NCBI RefSeq assembly: GCF_945869175.1
Contig: NZ_CAMBNZ010000008.1
Span: 1-46,422 of the forward strand
Origin: Limnohabitans sp. Rim8
Lineage (GTDB): Bacteria; Pseudomonadota; Gammaproteobacteria; Burkholderiales; Burkholderiaceae_C
Length of the DNA: 46,422 nt
Reading direction: 5' to 3'
Both the position numbers and the translations under genes were made by a program. The notes beneath the pieces were generated by a model, which was not told the origin of the DNA, did no database searches, and saw only the letters and a program-made list of their open reading frames with translations. Shown here piece by piece: positions 26,134-36,666 of this stretch (positions are counted from its first letter, which is position 1; each line of letters starts with the position of its first letter).

Positions 26134-27537
26134 ATGCAAGTCACCGCCTCCATCTTCAAAGCCTATGACATCCGCGGCGTGGTGCCGTCGAGCCTGAGTG
26201 AGGAGGTGGCCGAAGGCTTGGGCAAAGCATTTGGCACCCAGGCGATGGCCGAGGGCCAGACCCAGGTGGCCGTGGCCCGCGATGGTCGCCTGAGTGGGCC
26301 CAGCTTGTCGGCCGCCTTGATTCGTGGCTTGGTGGCCGCAGGCGTGCAGGTCATGGACATTGGCATGGCCACCACCCCCATGCTTTACTTTGCAGCCCAC
26401 ACCGCCTGTCAAAGTGGCATTCAGGTCACTGGCAGCCACAACCCCGCAGATTACAACGGCTTCAAAATGGTGCTGGCCGGTCGTGCCATTTATGGCGATG
26501 AGATCCAAGCCCTGCGCCAGATGATGGAAAGCGAAACCTGGCAACTTAGGGTCGGCGGGGGTGTTTCACACCGGGATGTGTTGTCCGATTACACCCAACG
26601 CATCGTGGGCGATATCCAATTGGCACGCCCCATGAAAATCGTGGTCGACTCAGGCAATGGCATTGCCGGAGTCTCTGCACCTAGCATCTTCCGCGCATTG
26701 GGTTGTGAGGTGATTGAACTGTTCAGTGAAGTCGACGGTGCGTTCCCTAACCACCACCCCGACCCCAGCAAACCCGAAAACCTGCAAGACCTGATGAACG
26801 CCCTCAAAACCACGGGCGCCGAGCTGGGCCTGGCCTTTGACGGTGACGGTGACCGTCTGGGCATCGTCACCCAAGACGGCAACAACATTTACCCCGACCG
26901 CCAAATGCAGTTGTTTGCGCAAGATGTGCTCAGCCGCGTGCCGGGTGGCACCATCTTGTTTGACGTGAAGTGCTCGCAGCGCCTCGCCCCTGCCATTGAG
27001 GCGGCGGGCGGCAAGGCCTTGATGTACAAAACGGGGCATTCACTGATCAAGGCCAAGATGAAAGCCATCGAGGCCGAAGGGGGCCAGGCACCCCTGGGCG
27101 GCGAGATGAGTGGTCACATTTTCTTCAAAGAGCGTTGGTACGGTTTTGACGATGGCACTTATGCGGGCTGCCGCTTGTTGGAGATCTTGAGCCAATCGCC
27201 CGATGCCAACGCGGTCCTCAACGCCTTGCCCAGCAGCTTCAGCACACCCGAGTTGAACGTGGCTTGCGCAGAAGGTGAGCCCCACCATGTGACGACAGCC
27301 TTACAAGCCAAAGCCGCCAGCGCGTTCAGTGCCCCCGCCCAGGTGTCCGACATCGATGGTCTGCGTGTGGATTGGCCCGATGGCTTTGGCCTGATCCGAG
27401 CCTCCAACACCACGCCCGTGCTGGTGCTGCGTTTTGAGGGCCAAACCGAAGCGGCCTTGCACCGCATTGAAGGCGAGATGTTGGCGCTGTTGCGTTCGGT
27501 CAAGCCCGATGCGCAGCTGGGCTCAGCAGCGCATTGA
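26134..27537 (+). CDS. phosphomannomutase/phosphoglucomutase
   Basis: The 467-residue alpha-D-phosphohexomutase resembles AlgC/ManB-type enzymes that interconvert hexose 6- and 1-phosphates for sugar-nucleotide synthesis. It starts with FKAYDIRGVVP, carries the phosphoserine loop TGSHNPADYNGFK (S101), the metal-binding DGDGDRLG (236-241), the sugar-binding GGEMSGHIFFKERW and the phosphate-binding RASNTTPVLVLRFE. Specificity for mannose or glucose cannot be decided from sequence. A glycosyltransferase and waaA follow on the same strand, so an envelope polysaccharide role is likely. Confidence 0.93.
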   Translation: MQVTASIFKAYDIRGVVPSSLSEEVAEGLGKAFGTQAMAEGQTQVAVARDGRLSGPSLSAALIRGLVAAGVQVMDIGMATTPMLYFAAHTACQSGIQVTGSHNPADYNGFKMVLAGRAIYGDEIQALRQMMESETWQLRVGGGVSHRDVLSDYTQRIVGDIQLARPMKIVVDSGNGIAGVSAPSIFRALGCEVIELFSEVDGAFPNHHPDPSKPENLQDLMNALKTTGAELGLAFDGDGDRLGIVTQDGNNIYPDRQMQLFAQDVLSRVPGGTILFDVKCSQRLAPAIEAAGGKALMYKTGHSLIKAKMKAIEAEGGQAPLGGEMSGHIFFKERWYGFDDGTYAGCRLLEILSQSPDANAVLNALPSSFSTPELNVACAEGEPHHVTTALQAKAASAFSAPAQVSDIDGLRVDWPDGFGLIRASNTTPVLVLRFEGQTEAALHRIEGEMLALLRSVKPDAQLGSAAH

Positions 27538-27557
27538 ACCCCACACGACCCCTGGCC

Positions 27558-28637
27558 ATGAATTCCGCCAACGCCGCTCTCAGCGATGACCCCGAGGTGA
27601 TCGTGTTCAACCTCAAGCAACGCTACACCGGTGTGTCGGCCACCATCAACGCTTTGGTGCCCTTGCAAGCCCACCAGTGGAAGTTGGGGTTTTGTGGCAC
27701 GCGCATGTCCAATGGTGTCGAGGGCATGACTTTGGGGCAAGCCATTCAGGTGTCCAAAAAGCCACCCAAGGGGCGAGCTTTTCGGATTTGGCATGTTCGG
27801 CGTGATCCGGAAATGATGGCCGCTGTTTTTGCGCGAGATGTTTTGCGTTTGCCGATCCAACTGGTGTTCACTTCCGCAGCGCAGCATTTGCATGGCCGCT
27901 TTCCTCGGTGGTTGATTTCCAAAATGGATGCGGTCATCGCCACCACGCCCTTGGCCGCCAGTTTTGTCCCCAACACCACCGCTGTGGTGCCGCATGGCAT
28001 TGATTTGTCGCGCTTCAGTCCACCCCCTGACAAACTCAGTGCTTGGGCCGATTCGGGCTTGCCAGGCCAATATGGCATTGGCGTGTTTGGCCGTGTGCGG
28101 CCTGACAAAGGCAGCGATGTGTTTGTCCAAGCCATGATCGAGGCCTTGCCGAAATTGCCCGGCGCAACGGCGGTGATCGCGGGCTTGGCCCAAGTGCAAC
28201 ACCAGGCTTATCAGCAAGACCTGCAGCGGCAGATCGACGCCGCGGGCTTGCACGACCGCATTGTTTTTTTGGGTGAAGTGCCCGCAGGCGAAGTGCACCG
28301 TTGGTACCAGCGCTGCTTGCTGTGCGTGGCCTGCCCGCGCTACGAACCCTTTGGCTTGACGCCGTTTGAAGCTGCCGCAACAGGCTGTGCCTTGGTCTGC
28401 TCGCGCACGGGTGCGTTTGACCAATTGGCTTTGCCCGGGGTGACGGGTGAGATGGTGGACACAGGCGATGCACCAGGTCTGGCCCAAGCCGTTTTGACGG
28501 TCTTGAGCAACCCCCAGCGGGCAGTTCAAATGGGGGAGGCTGCGCGTGCCCGTGTCAGCGAACTTTTCTCCTTGGCACGGGAGGCTGAAGGCATTGCCCG
28601 TGTTTACAGCGGACTTTTTCAAAAGGCTGGGGATTGA
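27558..28637 (+). CDS. GT4-type glycosyltransferase, probably LPS core
   Basis: The 359-residue protein has the C-terminal GT-B donor domain of family 4 transferases: YGIGVFGRVRPDKGSDVF, then IVFLGEVP and the E-x7-E motif in YEPFGLTPFEAAATG. The N-terminal half contains VPHGIDLSRFSPP. Family members add sugars retaining the anomeric configuration. Lying between a phosphohexomutase and waaA, it probably builds the inner lipopolysaccharide core, although donor and acceptor are unknown. I chose ATG 27558; a TTG at 27534 overlapping the previous stop would add eight residues. Its TGA overlaps the waaA ATG (TGATG). Confidence 0.87.
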   Translation: MNSANAALSDDPEVIVFNLKQRYTGVSATINALVPLQAHQWKLGFCGTRMSNGVEGMTLGQAIQVSKKPPKGRAFRIWHVRRDPEMMAAVFARDVLRLPIQLVFTSAAQHLHGRFPRWLISKMDAVIATTPLAASFVPNTTAVVPHGIDLSRFSPPPDKLSAWADSGLPGQYGIGVFGRVRPDKGSDVFVQAMIEALPKLPGATAVIAGLAQVQHQAYQQDLQRQIDAAGLHDRIVFLGEVPAGEVHRWYQRCLLCVACPRYEPFGLTPFEAAATGCALVCSRTGAFDQLALPGVTGEMVDTGDAPGLAQAVLTVLSNPQRAVQMGEAARARVSELFSLAREAEGIARVYSGLFQKAGD

Positions 28638-30001
28638 TGCAGGGCGGGCCTGCCGAGTTGAGTGGGTTGGAGCGGGTGGTTTTGGCCGCCTACAACTTGC
28701 TCATGCGGGCATTGCAACTCCTGTTGCGCATCAAACTGCGGCGCAGAGCGCGGCTAGAACCGGACTATGGTTTGAACGTGGCCCAGCGATTTGGGCGTTA
28801 CACAGAGCGCTCGCCGCAAGCTGGTTTTGTTTGGCTGCACGCGGTGTCTTTGGGAGAAACCCGTGCTGCGGCGCTCTTGCTGCCCGCTTTGCGTGAAGCC
28901 ATGCCCGGTATGCGGCTGTTGTTGACGCACAGCACGGCAACAGGTTGGGGCCAAGGTCGGGGCCTTTTGCAAGCCGGAGATGAACAGGCTTGGCTGCCTT
29001 GGGACACCGCGCAGGCCACACAGCAATTTTTAAGGCACTTCAAGCCCCGCATGGGCTTGCTCATGGAAACCGAGGTGTGGCCCAATTTAGTCCAAGCTTG
29101 TCGTCAAGCCCAAGTGCCTTTGTGCCTGATCAACGCCCGAATGAGTGAAAAGTCATGCGCCAAAGCGTTGCGCTGGCCCGGCTTGTCTGGCCCGGCCTAC
29201 CGTGGTCTGAGCCGGGTATTGGCACAGTCACCAGCCGATGCGCAGCGTTTGGAAGCATTGGGCTGTCAGGCTGTTGAAGTGGCTGGCAACCTCAAATTTG
29301 ATGTGACCGTTTCAAAGACTTCACAAGCCTTGGCCTCTGGCTGGCAAAGCGTGTTGTCATCTCGCCCTGTGGTGATGTTGGCCAGCACGCGCGAAGGGGA
29401 AGAGCTTTTGTGGCTGCAAGCCTTGCAGACCCATGCCGAGCGCTTGGAAAAATTCAAGGCCTTCGGTGTTTTGTGGTTGTTGGTGCCACGCCACCCTCAG
29501 CGGTTTGAAGAGGTGCATGCCTTGGTCGACCAAGCTGGGTGGCGTTGTGACAAACGCAGTGCATGGGGTGACCAGCTGCCCGATGCGACCCGCTTGGCGC
29601 AAGTGGACGTCTTGCTGGGCGACAGTTTGGGCGAGATGCAGGCCTATTTTGGGATCAGTCGGCTGGCACTTTTGGGGGGCAGTTTTGCACCTTTTGGCGG
29701 ACAAAATTTGCTGGAGGCTGCGGCATGTGCCTGCCCTGTGGTCATGGGCCCGCACACATTCAATTTTTCTGAGGCCGCTCAATCGGCTGAGGCCTGCGGG
29801 GCTGCCTTGCGGGTGCCCGACATGCAGGCCGCTTTGGACCATGTGTCATGGGTGCTCAGCCATCCGCAATGGCTCACCCAAGCCCAAATGGGCGGTCAAA
29901 AACTGCTGGACCAAGGCCGTGGTGCTGCCGTCCAGCATGCCCAAGTGTTGAAAGCCCTGTGGGGCGAGGCACAGGGGGCTTCGCATCCGCCTCGGCTTTG
30001 A
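28637..30001 (+). CDS. waaA: 3-deoxy-D-manno-octulosonic acid (Kdo) transferase
   Basis: WaaA transfers Kdo from CMP-Kdo to lipid A precursor at the inner membrane. The 454-residue protein has a membrane anchor near the N-terminus (VLAAYNLLMRALQLLLRI), then WLHAVSLGETRAA, MGLLMETEVWPNL, LINARMSEKS, LLVPRHPQRF, VLLGDSLGEMQAYF and GGSFAPFGGQNLLEAAA, all family blocks. The active-site glutamate lies in VSLGET. Its start overlaps the glycosyltransferase stop. It converges on galE with a 44-base gap in which I see no strong terminator. Confidence 0.95.
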   Translation: MQGGPAELSGLERVVLAAYNLLMRALQLLLRIKLRRRARLEPDYGLNVAQRFGRYTERSPQAGFVWLHAVSLGETRAAALLLPALREAMPGMRLLLTHSTATGWGQGRGLLQAGDEQAWLPWDTAQATQQFLRHFKPRMGLLMETEVWPNLVQACRQAQVPLCLINARMSEKSCAKALRWPGLSGPAYRGLSRVLAQSPADAQRLEALGCQAVEVAGNLKFDVTVSKTSQALASGWQSVLSSRPVVMLASTREGEELLWLQALQTHAERLEKFKAFGVLWLLVPRHPQRFEEVHALVDQAGWRCDKRSAWGDQLPDATRLAQVDVLLGDSLGEMQAYFGISRLALLGGSFAPFGGQNLLEAAACACPVVMGPHTFNFSEAAQSAEACGAALRVPDMQAALDHVSWVLSHPQWLTQAQMGGQKLLDQGRGAAVQHAQVLKALWGEAQGASHPPRL

Positions 30002-30045
30002 GGTTTGGACAGGATTCAAGCCAACACCTGCAGAGGAGACGCCGC

Positions 30046-31026
30046 TCACGACTGCTGCTTGCTGGACTGTTCCCAGGCCCAGGCGTGCGCCACGATCTCG
30101 TCCAATGCCACAAACTGGGGTCGCCAACCCAGTACTTTTTTGGCTTGAGAGGCATCGGCGACCAGTCGATCGGGGTCGCCATCTCGCCGGGGCGCATCCA
30201 CCGATGCCACCGCTTGACCGGTCACACGGCGAGCGGCCTCAATGACTTCTTGAACCGAATAACCATTCCCATTGCCCAAGTTGTACTGTTGGCTACCTGC
30301 CCCTTCGATGAGGCTTTCCAAGGCCAGCCGATGTGCTTCGCACAAGTCGGTCACATGCACATAATCCCTCACGCAGGTGCCGTCCGGCGTGTCGTAATCC
30401 CGGCCAAAAACACGGATGTGGGGTTTTCTTCCGGAGGCCACTTGCAAGACCAAAGGGATCAAATGGGTTTCAGGATCATGCCGTTCACCCAATTGCACCT
30501 CAGGGTCTGCACCTGCTGCATTGAAGTACCGCAAGCACACGGACTTCAATCCGTAGGCGTGGTCAAAATCATCCAAGATGTGTTCGACCATCAGTTTGCT
30601 GCGCCCATAGGGATTGATCGGGTGCTGGGGGTGCTGCTCGTCAATGGGGGAGTAAAGCGGCTGCCCAAACGTGGCTGCCGTGGAAGAAAAAACAAACCGT
30701 TTGACATCGGCCAAGCGCATGGCCTGCAGCAAACTGAGGGTGTTGGCCACATTGTTTTCGTAATATTTCGCAGGTTCTTGAACCGATTCACCCACTTGGA
30801 TGAACGATGCGAAATGCATCACCGCATCAAAACGACCGGGTTGAATCAGCTGGGCCAGCAAGGCCTTGTCCGCCAGATCGCCCTGCACAAAATCGCCGTA
30901 GAGCACAGCATCGCGGTGGCCATGGCTCAGGTCGTCCAGCGTGGTGACACGGCAGCCTGATTTGCCCAGTTGCTTGACCATGTGCGAGCCAATAAAACCC
31001 GCACCGCCGATCACCAAAATGTTCAT
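30046..31026 (-). CDS. galE: UDP-glucose 4-epimerase
   Basis: GalE interconverts UDP-glucose and UDP-galactose with bound NAD, supplying galactose for lipopolysaccharide. The 326-residue SDR protein has GGAGFIGSH (7-15), the catalytic SSTAATFG (114-121), Y140 and K144 in NPYGRSK, CLRYFNAAGADP, GRDYDTPDGTCVRDYVHVTDL and LGWRPQF. It is slightly shorter than E. coli GalE (338). It lies 22 bases after the TolC-family gene in the same direction and could be the last gene of that transcript; functionally it fits the adjacent waaA locus. Confidence 0.95.
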   Translation of the reverse strand: MNILVIGGAGFIGSHMVKQLGKSGCRVTTLDDLSHGHRDAVLYGDFVQGDLADKALLAQLIQPGRFDAVMHFASFIQVGESVQEPAKYYENNVANTLSLLQAMRLADVKRFVFSSTAATFGQPLYSPIDEQHPQHPINPYGRSKLMVEHILDDFDHAYGLKSVCLRYFNAAGADPEVQLGERHDPETHLIPLVLQVASGRKPHIRVFGRDYDTPDGTCVRDYVHVTDLCEAHRLALESLIEGAGSQQYNLGNGNGYSVQEVIEAARRVTGQAVASVDAPRRDGDPDRLVADASQAKKVLGWRPQFVALDEIVAHAWAWEQSSKQQS

Positions 31027-31048
31027 GGTTGTGTGGGGGACAGCCTTT

Positions 31049-32362
31049 TTATTTCTGCAAGAGATCGTTGATTTTTTGCAGGTCTTCTAACTTCAAAACA
31101 CCAGCTGCTTGGCTGAGCTTCAGTTGTCCCAACAACACGTCATAGCGGGCCTTGGCCAAGTCGCGTTTGGTTTGGAAAAGTTGGCTTTGGCTGTTGAGCA
31201 CATCGATGTTGATGCGCACGCCAACTTGGTAGCCCAGCTTGTTGGCATCCAGGGCGCTTTGGCTGGATGCTTCCGCGGCTTCTAGCGCTTTGATTTGCCC
31301 CAAACCTGATTGCACGCCAAAGAAGGCTGTTCGCGTGGCTTGAGCGACATTGCGCTGGGCCGCATCCAGATCATTTCGTGCCTTGTCTTCGAGCGCCACG
31401 GTTTCTTGAATCCGGTTTTGTGTCGCCGATCCTGTGTACAAGGGCATGTTGAAGTTCAGGCCGATCGTTGCGGTGTTGTTGTCAACCCGTGAAGGGCTCC
31501 CATTTCGAAAGCGCGTGCCGCCAAACGATGCTGTCAAGTCCAGTGTGGGCAAGAGGCCGGCTTTGGCTTTTTCAATTTCGAGTTGGGCCACTTCCAGGGC
31601 AATCCGTGCTTGTTCAATGCCCGGGTTTTGCGTCGTGGATTGTTGAACCCAGGTTTCGGCATCGCCGATGGCGGATGCGTTCAAATTGGCGCCCACTTGG
31701 AGGGGCAGGGGTTGCGCATTGGTCGTGCCCACCGAAAGGTCAAGAGCGAGTTTTTTCACGCGCAAATCGTTTTCTGCGGCAATTTCTTGGGCGGTCACCA
31801 AGTCAAAGCGAGCCTGGGCTTCGCGTGTATCGGTGATGGTGGATGTACCCACTTCAAAGTTGCGCTTGGCTGCCGCCAATTGCTCAGCCACCGCGGTCTT
31901 TTGTGCCTTCACAAAGGTCAGGCTTTCTTGGGCGGTCAGTACATCAAAGTAGGCTTGGATGACTCGGATGATCAGCTCTTGCTCGGCTGTTTTGAGCTGG
32001 GCTTTGGCCAAGCCCAATTGCTTCATGCCCTGCTCAAAGCTGGCCTTGTTGGCAGGGCGGTACAAGGGCTGACTGGCGTTGAGTGTGAAGTTGCGCGTGC
32101 CATAGCTGGCATCTGCATTGCTGATGGTCACGTTATCGAAGTTCGATTCACTCACGTTGGCACCCAGGCCAGCGCTGGGCCGCAGCAAGGCCTTGACTTG
32201 TTCGGCCTTGGCCAAGTTGGCTTGGTACTGGGACTGTGCAGCTTTGTAGCTGGCGTCATAGCCCTTGGCCGCCTCATAAAGCAGGACCAGACTTTGGGCT
32301 TGAGCGGTACCTGCCAAAGCAGCCGTCAATGAAAGTGTCAAGGGCAAAAGACGCAGTGTCAT
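31049..32362 (-). CDS. TolC family outer-membrane efflux channel
   Basis: The 437-residue protein has a signal peptide (1-22, ending GTAQA) and the two-fold repeated helical pattern of TolC: LLYEAAKGYDASYKAAQSQYQANLA in the first half and NMPLYTGSATQNRIQETVALEDKARNDLDAAQRNV in the second. LLRPSAGLGANVS and LFQTKRDLAKARYDVLLGQLKLSQAAG are family features. Trimeric TolC channels join inner-membrane pumps to the outside. The RND pump and adaptor lie just upstream in the same direction (33447-37803), separated only by pcm and a rhodanese, so this is the probable outer-membrane partner, or a general TolC used by several systems. Confidence 0.93.
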   Translation of the reverse strand: MTLRLLPLTLSLTAALAGTAQAQSLVLLYEAAKGYDASYKAAQSQYQANLAKAEQVKALLRPSAGLGANVSESNFDNVTISNADASYGTRNFTLNASQPLYRPANKASFEQGMKQLGLAKAQLKTAEQELIIRVIQAYFDVLTAQESLTFVKAQKTAVAEQLAAAKRNFEVGTSTITDTREAQARFDLVTAQEIAAENDLRVKKLALDLSVGTTNAQPLPLQVGANLNASAIGDAETWVQQSTTQNPGIEQARIALEVAQLEIEKAKAGLLPTLDLTASFGGTRFRNGSPSRVDNNTATIGLNFNMPLYTGSATQNRIQETVALEDKARNDLDAAQRNVAQATRTAFFGVQSGLGQIKALEAAEASSQSALDANKLGYQVGVRINIDVLNSQSQLFQTKRDLAKARYDVLLGQLKLSQAAGVLKLEDLQKINDLLQK

Positions 32363-32397
32363 GAAAAGTTCTTTCTGAAATCTGGGAGCTGTCGTCA

Positions 32398-32727
32398 TCA
32401 GTAAACCGCAATCGTGGGGTCTATCTGCTCGGACCAAGCATGGATGCCACCGGCCACATTCACGACCTGATAGCCGTGTTGGAGCAAAAAGTTGGCCACT
32501 TGCATGCTGCGGCTGCCGTGATGGCACAAGCAAGCAATCGGCCTGGATTTGTCGAGTTCATCCAAGCGAGCGGGGATGCTTTGCATGGGCATGTGCACCA
32601 GATCCAGACCTTCAGGCTTGGCGCTGGCGGTCTGAATTTCCCATCCTTCGCGCACATCCAGCAAGACGGGGCGTTGGGTTTGTTGGCTGGCCCATTCGGC
32701 CACTTGAGAGGGGTAGAGCTGTTCCAT
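32398..32727 (-). CDS. single-domain rhodanese-like protein
   Basis: The 109-residue protein is one rhodanese domain: LLDVREGWE, HMPMQSIPARLDEL and the active-site loop CHHGSRS with C68, ending VVNVAGGIHAW. Such GlpE-like domains pass sulfane sulfur to thiol acceptors; the physiological partner is unknown. ATG 32727 aligns with the family start. The order pcm - rhodanese - tolC is, as far as I recall, recurrent in Burkholderiales. Confidence 0.92.
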   Translation of the reverse strand: MEQLYPSQVAEWASQQTQRPVLLDVREGWEIQTASAKPEGLDLVHMPMQSIPARLDELDKSRPIACLCHHGSRSMQVANFLLQHGYQVVNVAGGIHAWSEQIDPTIAVY

Positions 32728-32747
32728 GGTTCGACCAGAAGTGGAAA

Positions 32748-33407
32748 TCAGAATTTGAAGCTGGACGGTTCGACAAAACCGGACAAGCGCGGTGCATTGC
32801 CGTCCCAAGGTTCGGTTGTGGTCCAAGCCGTCTCGCTGTTGCGGGTGATCACAGTGGCACGCATCATGGGCTCTTGGCCCACGATGGCCGCCAAGCGGCC
32901 GCCCACGGCCAGTTGTTGCAACAAAACAGCAGGCACCTCGGCCACCGAGCCATTGAGCACCACCACATCAAACGGCCCCTCGGCCGCAGCGCCTTGGCTG
33001 CCATCGGCATGACGGACCGTGACGTTGGACACACCCGCTTTGTTCAGGTTGACTTGGGCTTGTGCGGCCAGACCTGCATCGATTTCGAGGCTCAGCACGC
33101 TGGCGGCCTGGTGGGCCAGCAAAGCGGCCATGAAGCCCGATCCAGTGCCTACGTCCAGTGCTTTGTCGCCGGGCTGCACCGCCAGGTCTTGCAGCAGGCG
33201 GGCCTGAATGCGCGGGGCCAGCATGACTTGGTTGGGGGCGGCGCCCAGAGGGATCTCCATGTCCACAAAAGCCAATGCCCGGTTTGCCAATGGCACAAAG
33301 TCTTCACGGCGCACGGTCGACAACAAGGCCAGCACTTGAGGGTCCAGCACTTCCCAGGGGCGAATTTGCTGCTCAATCATGTTGAAGCGGGCTTGGTTCA
33401 TGTCCAT
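32748..33407 (-). CDS. pcm: protein-L-isoaspartate O-methyltransferase
   Basis: Pcm uses SAM to methylate isoaspartate residues so that damaged proteins can be repaired. The 219-residue protein opens NQARFNMIEQQIRPWEVLD and has AFVDMEIPLG, APRIQARLLQDL, the SAM-binding LDVGTGSGFMAALLA (84-98) and a GGRLAAIVG strand. It lacks some residues of the classical E. coli enzyme and belongs to the shorter Burkholderiales branch, so activity on isoaspartate is presumed. AGGAG precedes ATG 33407. It starts 39 bases after the RND pump stop. Confidence 0.87.
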   Translation of the reverse strand: MDMNQARFNMIEQQIRPWEVLDPQVLALLSTVRREDFVPLANRALAFVDMEIPLGAAPNQVMLAPRIQARLLQDLAVQPGDKALDVGTGSGFMAALLAHQAASVLSLEIDAGLAAQAQVNLNKAGVSNVTVRHADGSQGAAAEGPFDVVVLNGSVAEVPAVLLQQLAVGGRLAAIVGQEPMMRATVITRNSETAWTTTEPWDGNAPRLSGFVEPSSFKF

Positions 33408-33446
33408 TTTTTCTCCTGTGGGGTCTTGTTCGGTGATTCATTGATT

Positions 33447-36400
33447 TTAAGGGGCCTGCGTGTCATGTCCCTGACGCGCTGGGGCCAAGCCGGCTTTTCG
33501 GCGCAGCCATTGGGCCAGATCGTCCATGTAGCAATACACCACAGGCACCACCACCAAAGTCAGCAGCGACGAGGTGATGACCCCGCCGATCACGGCCTGA
33601 CCCATGGGCGCACGTTGTTCCGAGCCTTCGGTGAGGGCGAAAGCCAGGGGCACCATGCCAAAAATCATGGCCAAGGTGGTCATCAAAATGGGACGCAAGC
33701 GCACCTTGGCCGCCATCAAGAGTGCTTCGTTTCGTGGCATACCGGGAATCTGGCGGCCCTCAGCGTCGGTGTGGTCTGCACGGGCCCGAATGGCGAAGTC
33801 CACCAGCAAGATCGCGTTCTTGGTGACCAAGCCCATCAGCATGATCACGCCAATGACTGAAAACATCGACAAGGTCGAGCGGAAGGCCATCAGCGCCAGC
33901 ACCACGCCAATCAGCGTCAAGGGCAGGGCGGTCATGAGGGCCAGCGGTTGCAGGAAGCTCTTGAACTGGCTGGCCAAAATCATGTAAATGAAGATCACCG
34001 CCATGGCCAAGGCCGTGACCGCGTAGCCAAACGATTCCGCCATGTTCTTGGTGGAGCCTCCAAACTGGTAGCGGTAGCCCGGTGGCAGGTTCACGCCTTC
34101 CATGATCTTGCGGATGTCAGCGGACACTTCGCCCGCCGCGCGGCCATAGGTGTTGGCATTGATGGCAACTTCGCGCGTCAGGTCGCGGCGGTTGATTTGG
34201 TTGGAGCCCGTGGATTCGGTGATGGTGGCCACTTGGCCCAAGCGGACCACCCGTGGGCTGCCGTCAGGCCCGTTGCCCACCACAAAGGGCAAACGCGCCA
34301 AGTCTTGTGTGGCGTTGCGGCTTTCGGGTGCCAAACGGACGATCACGTCATAGGTCTGGTCATCTGGGGCCCGCCAGTTGCCCACGGATTGACCGGCCAC
34401 CAGGGTGCGCAGGGGTCCAGCGATCTGGCCAGTGCCCAGCCCCAGGTCGGCCGCAGAGTCGCGCAAAACTTCGACGCGCAGGGTGGGCTTGTTGGCTTTA
34501 ACGCTCGAATCCAAATCCACCAAGCCGGGGATTTGGCGGACTTTCTCCATGACGCCCAAGGCCAAGCGTTCCAACTCGCGTTGGTCCGGACCTTGCAGTG
34601 AGAACTCCACTTGTTTGTTACCGCCCACCGCGTCGAGCAAGCCGACGTGGGTGACGGTGATGCCCGGGACTTGGCTCAATCGTTGGCGCAAAACGCCTGA
34701 CATCTCGTCCACGTTGCGCTGGCGGTTCTTGCGGTCCACCAATCGGATGTAAATGCTGGTGTTGTTTTTGCCCAGCGCGTTGCCGGTGTTGAGGGTGGCC
34801 AAGGTATAACGCACTTCCGGAATCTCCCGGATGATGGCTTCCACTTGCCGGGCTTTGGCTTCGGTCGCTTCCAGTGAGCTGCCCACGGGGGTCTGAAAAC
34901 TGACCGTGGTTTCAGAGAAGTCGGCTTTGGGTACAAATTCGGTGCCCACGAAACGCAGCATCACAAGGCTCAAAGCAAAAATAGCCACCGCCAGCAACAC
35001 AGTTTTGCGTTTGTGCACCAGTGACCAGGCCAAAATTTTCTGGTAGCCCTCGGCCAGTTGGTCAGTGCCCCGGTCAAACCAGCCCGTCACCCGGCCAATG
35101 GTCTTGTCATAAACAGTCACGGGTGCGTGGTGTTTGCCGTGATTGGCAATGCTCGGGTCATGCCAGATGCTCGACAACATGGGGTCCAGGGTGAAGCTGA
35201 CAAACATCGAGATCATCACGGCCGCGACGATGGTGATGCCAAACTCATGGAAAAACTTGCCGATGATGCCTTCCATGAAACCAATCGGTAAAAAAACCGC
35301 CACGATGGACAAGGTGGTGGCCAGAACCGCCAATCCGATTTCTTGTGTGCCTTCCATCGAAGCGCGGTAAGCGTTTTTGCCCATTTGCACATGGCGTACG
35401 ATGTTTTCGCGCACCACGATGGCGTCGTCGATCAGCAAACCGACGCACAGCGACAGCGCCATCAGCGTGATCATGTTGATGGTGAAGCCGAACATTTGCA
35501 TGAACATGAAGGTGCCGATCAGCGAGATCGGCAGCGTCAAGCCCGTGATGACCGTCGAGCGCCAGGAGTTCAGGAACAGGAAAACGATCAGCACCGTCAG
35601 AATGGCCCCTTCGATCAGGGTGCGACGCACGTTGTCCACGGCCACCCGAATCGGGCGTGAGCCATCGGTGATGGGTTCGAGCCGAATGCCTGCCGGTGTC
35701 AGACCCTTGATCTCGGCCAATGTCTTGACCAAGCCGTCGATCACGTCGATGGTGTTTTCATCCTGGGCTTTTTGCACCGTCAAAAGCAAAGTGCGTTGGC
35801 CCTTGTAAAGCGCCAGGGTCTCCAGTTCTTGGGCGCCGTCTTGCACCCGCGCCACTTGAGACAAGCGGATGGAGGTATTGCCCTTGCGGGCCACGATGAT
35901 GCGCTCGAAGTCCTCGGGGCGCTTCATGCGCGATTCGATTTGAACCATGCGCTCCTGCTCCAGCGAACGGACCGCGCCCACGGGCAAATCTTGGTTTTCG
36001 TTGCGCACGGCGCTGACCACTTGCTCTGCGGTGACACCCAATGCCTCCATGGCGGCCGGCTGCAGGTACAGGTTGATCTCCCGCCGCGTGCCGCCCACCA
36101 GCGACACCGAGCCCACGCCGCGCACGTTTTCCAGGCGTTTTTTGAGAACTTGCTCGGACCAGTTGGTCAACTCCACGGCGCTCATGGCTTGTGCCTTGTC
36201 ACCGTCTGGTGCCACCTGTGGCACGACCGCCAGTGACCAGATGGCCCGTGCCGATGGGTCAAAACGCAGCACTTTGGGCTCTTTGACCTCGGTGCGCAAG
36301 CTGGGGCGAATGGCAGCGACTTTTTCGCGCACATCCTCGGCGGCCTTGCGGCCATTGATGTTGAGCTGAAACTCGATCACCACCACCGACTGGTTTTCGT

Positions 36401-36653
36401 AACTGCGCGAGGTCAGTGCGCTGATGCCAGCGATCGAGTTGACGCCTTCTTCGATTTTTTTAGAGACTTCACTTTCGACGATCTCAGGGGATGCACCCGG
36501 GTACTCGGTGCTGATCACCACCACCGGAAAATCGATGTTGGGGAATTGGTCGACTTTGAGTTTTTGGTAAGAAAACAAACCCATCACCACCAAGGCCAGC
36601 ATCACCATGGTGGCAAAAACGGGGTTTTGCAAACTGACGCGGGTGAACCACAT
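33447..36653 (-). CDS. RND (HAE1/AcrB-like) efflux pump
   Basis: The 1068-residue inner-membrane pump begins [25 protein letters not shown]. It has a first large periplasmic domain ([17 protein letters not shown] to TLALYKGQ) and a first membrane bundle with the proton-relay aspartates in [16 protein letters not shown]. The second periplasmic domain and second bundle follow, with [16 protein letters not shown]. The length matches the AcrB/MexB family, and the sequence suggests the multidrug (HAE1) rather than the heavy-metal branch. AAAGGA lies before the start. It is 13 bases after the adaptor gene. Confidence 0.95.
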   Translation of the reverse strand: MWFTRVSLQNPVFATMVMLALVVMGLFSYQKLKVDQFPNIDFPVVVISTEYPGASPEIVESEVSKKIEEGVNSIAGISALTSRSYENQSVVVIEFQLNINGRKAAEDVREKVAAIRPSLRTEVKEPKVLRFDPSARAIWSLAVVPQVAPDGDKAQAMSAVELTNWSEQVLKKRLENVRGVGSVSLVGGTRREINLYLQPAAMEALGVTAEQVVSAVRNENQDLPVGAVRSLEQERMVQIESRMKRPEDFERIIVARKGNTSIRLSQVARVQDGAQELETLALYKGQRTLLLTVQKAQDENTIDVIDGLVKTLAEIKGLTPAGIRLEPITDGSRPIRVAVDNVRRTLIEGAILTVLIVFLFLNSWRSTVITGLTLPISLIGTFMFMQMFGFTINMITLMALSLCVGLLIDDAIVVRENIVRHVQMGKNAYRASMEGTQEIGLAVLATTLSIVAVFLPIGFMEGIIGKFFHEFGITIVAAVMISMFVSFTLDPMLSSIWHDPSIANHGKHHAPVTVYDKTIGRVTGWFDRGTDQLAEGYQKILAWSLVHKRKTVLLAVAIFALSLVMLRFVGTEFVPKADFSETTVSFQTPVGSSLEATEAKARQVEAIIREIPEVRYTLATLNTGNALGKNNTSIYIRLVDRKNRQRNVDEMSGVLRQRLSQVPGITVTHVGLLDAVGGNKQVEFSLQGPDQRELERLALGVMEKVRQIPGLVDLDSSVKANKPTLRVEVLRDSAADLGLGTGQIAGPLRTLVAGQSVGNWRAPDDQTYDVIVRLAPESRNATQDLARLPFVVGNGPDGSPRVVRLGQVATITESTGSNQINRRDLTREVAINANTYGRAAGEVSADIRKIMEGVNLPPGYRYQFGGSTKNMAESFGYAVTALAMAVIFIYMILASQFKSFLQPLALMTALPLTLIGVVLALMAFRSTLSMFSVIGVIMLMGLVTKNAILLVDFAIRARADHTDAEGRQIPGMPRNEALLMAAKVRLRPILMTTLAMIFGMVPLAFALTEGSEQRAPMGQAVIGGVITSSLLTLVVVPVVYCYMDDLAQWLRRKAGLAPARQGHDTQAP

Positions 36654-36666
36654 GCTCAGGGTCCTT

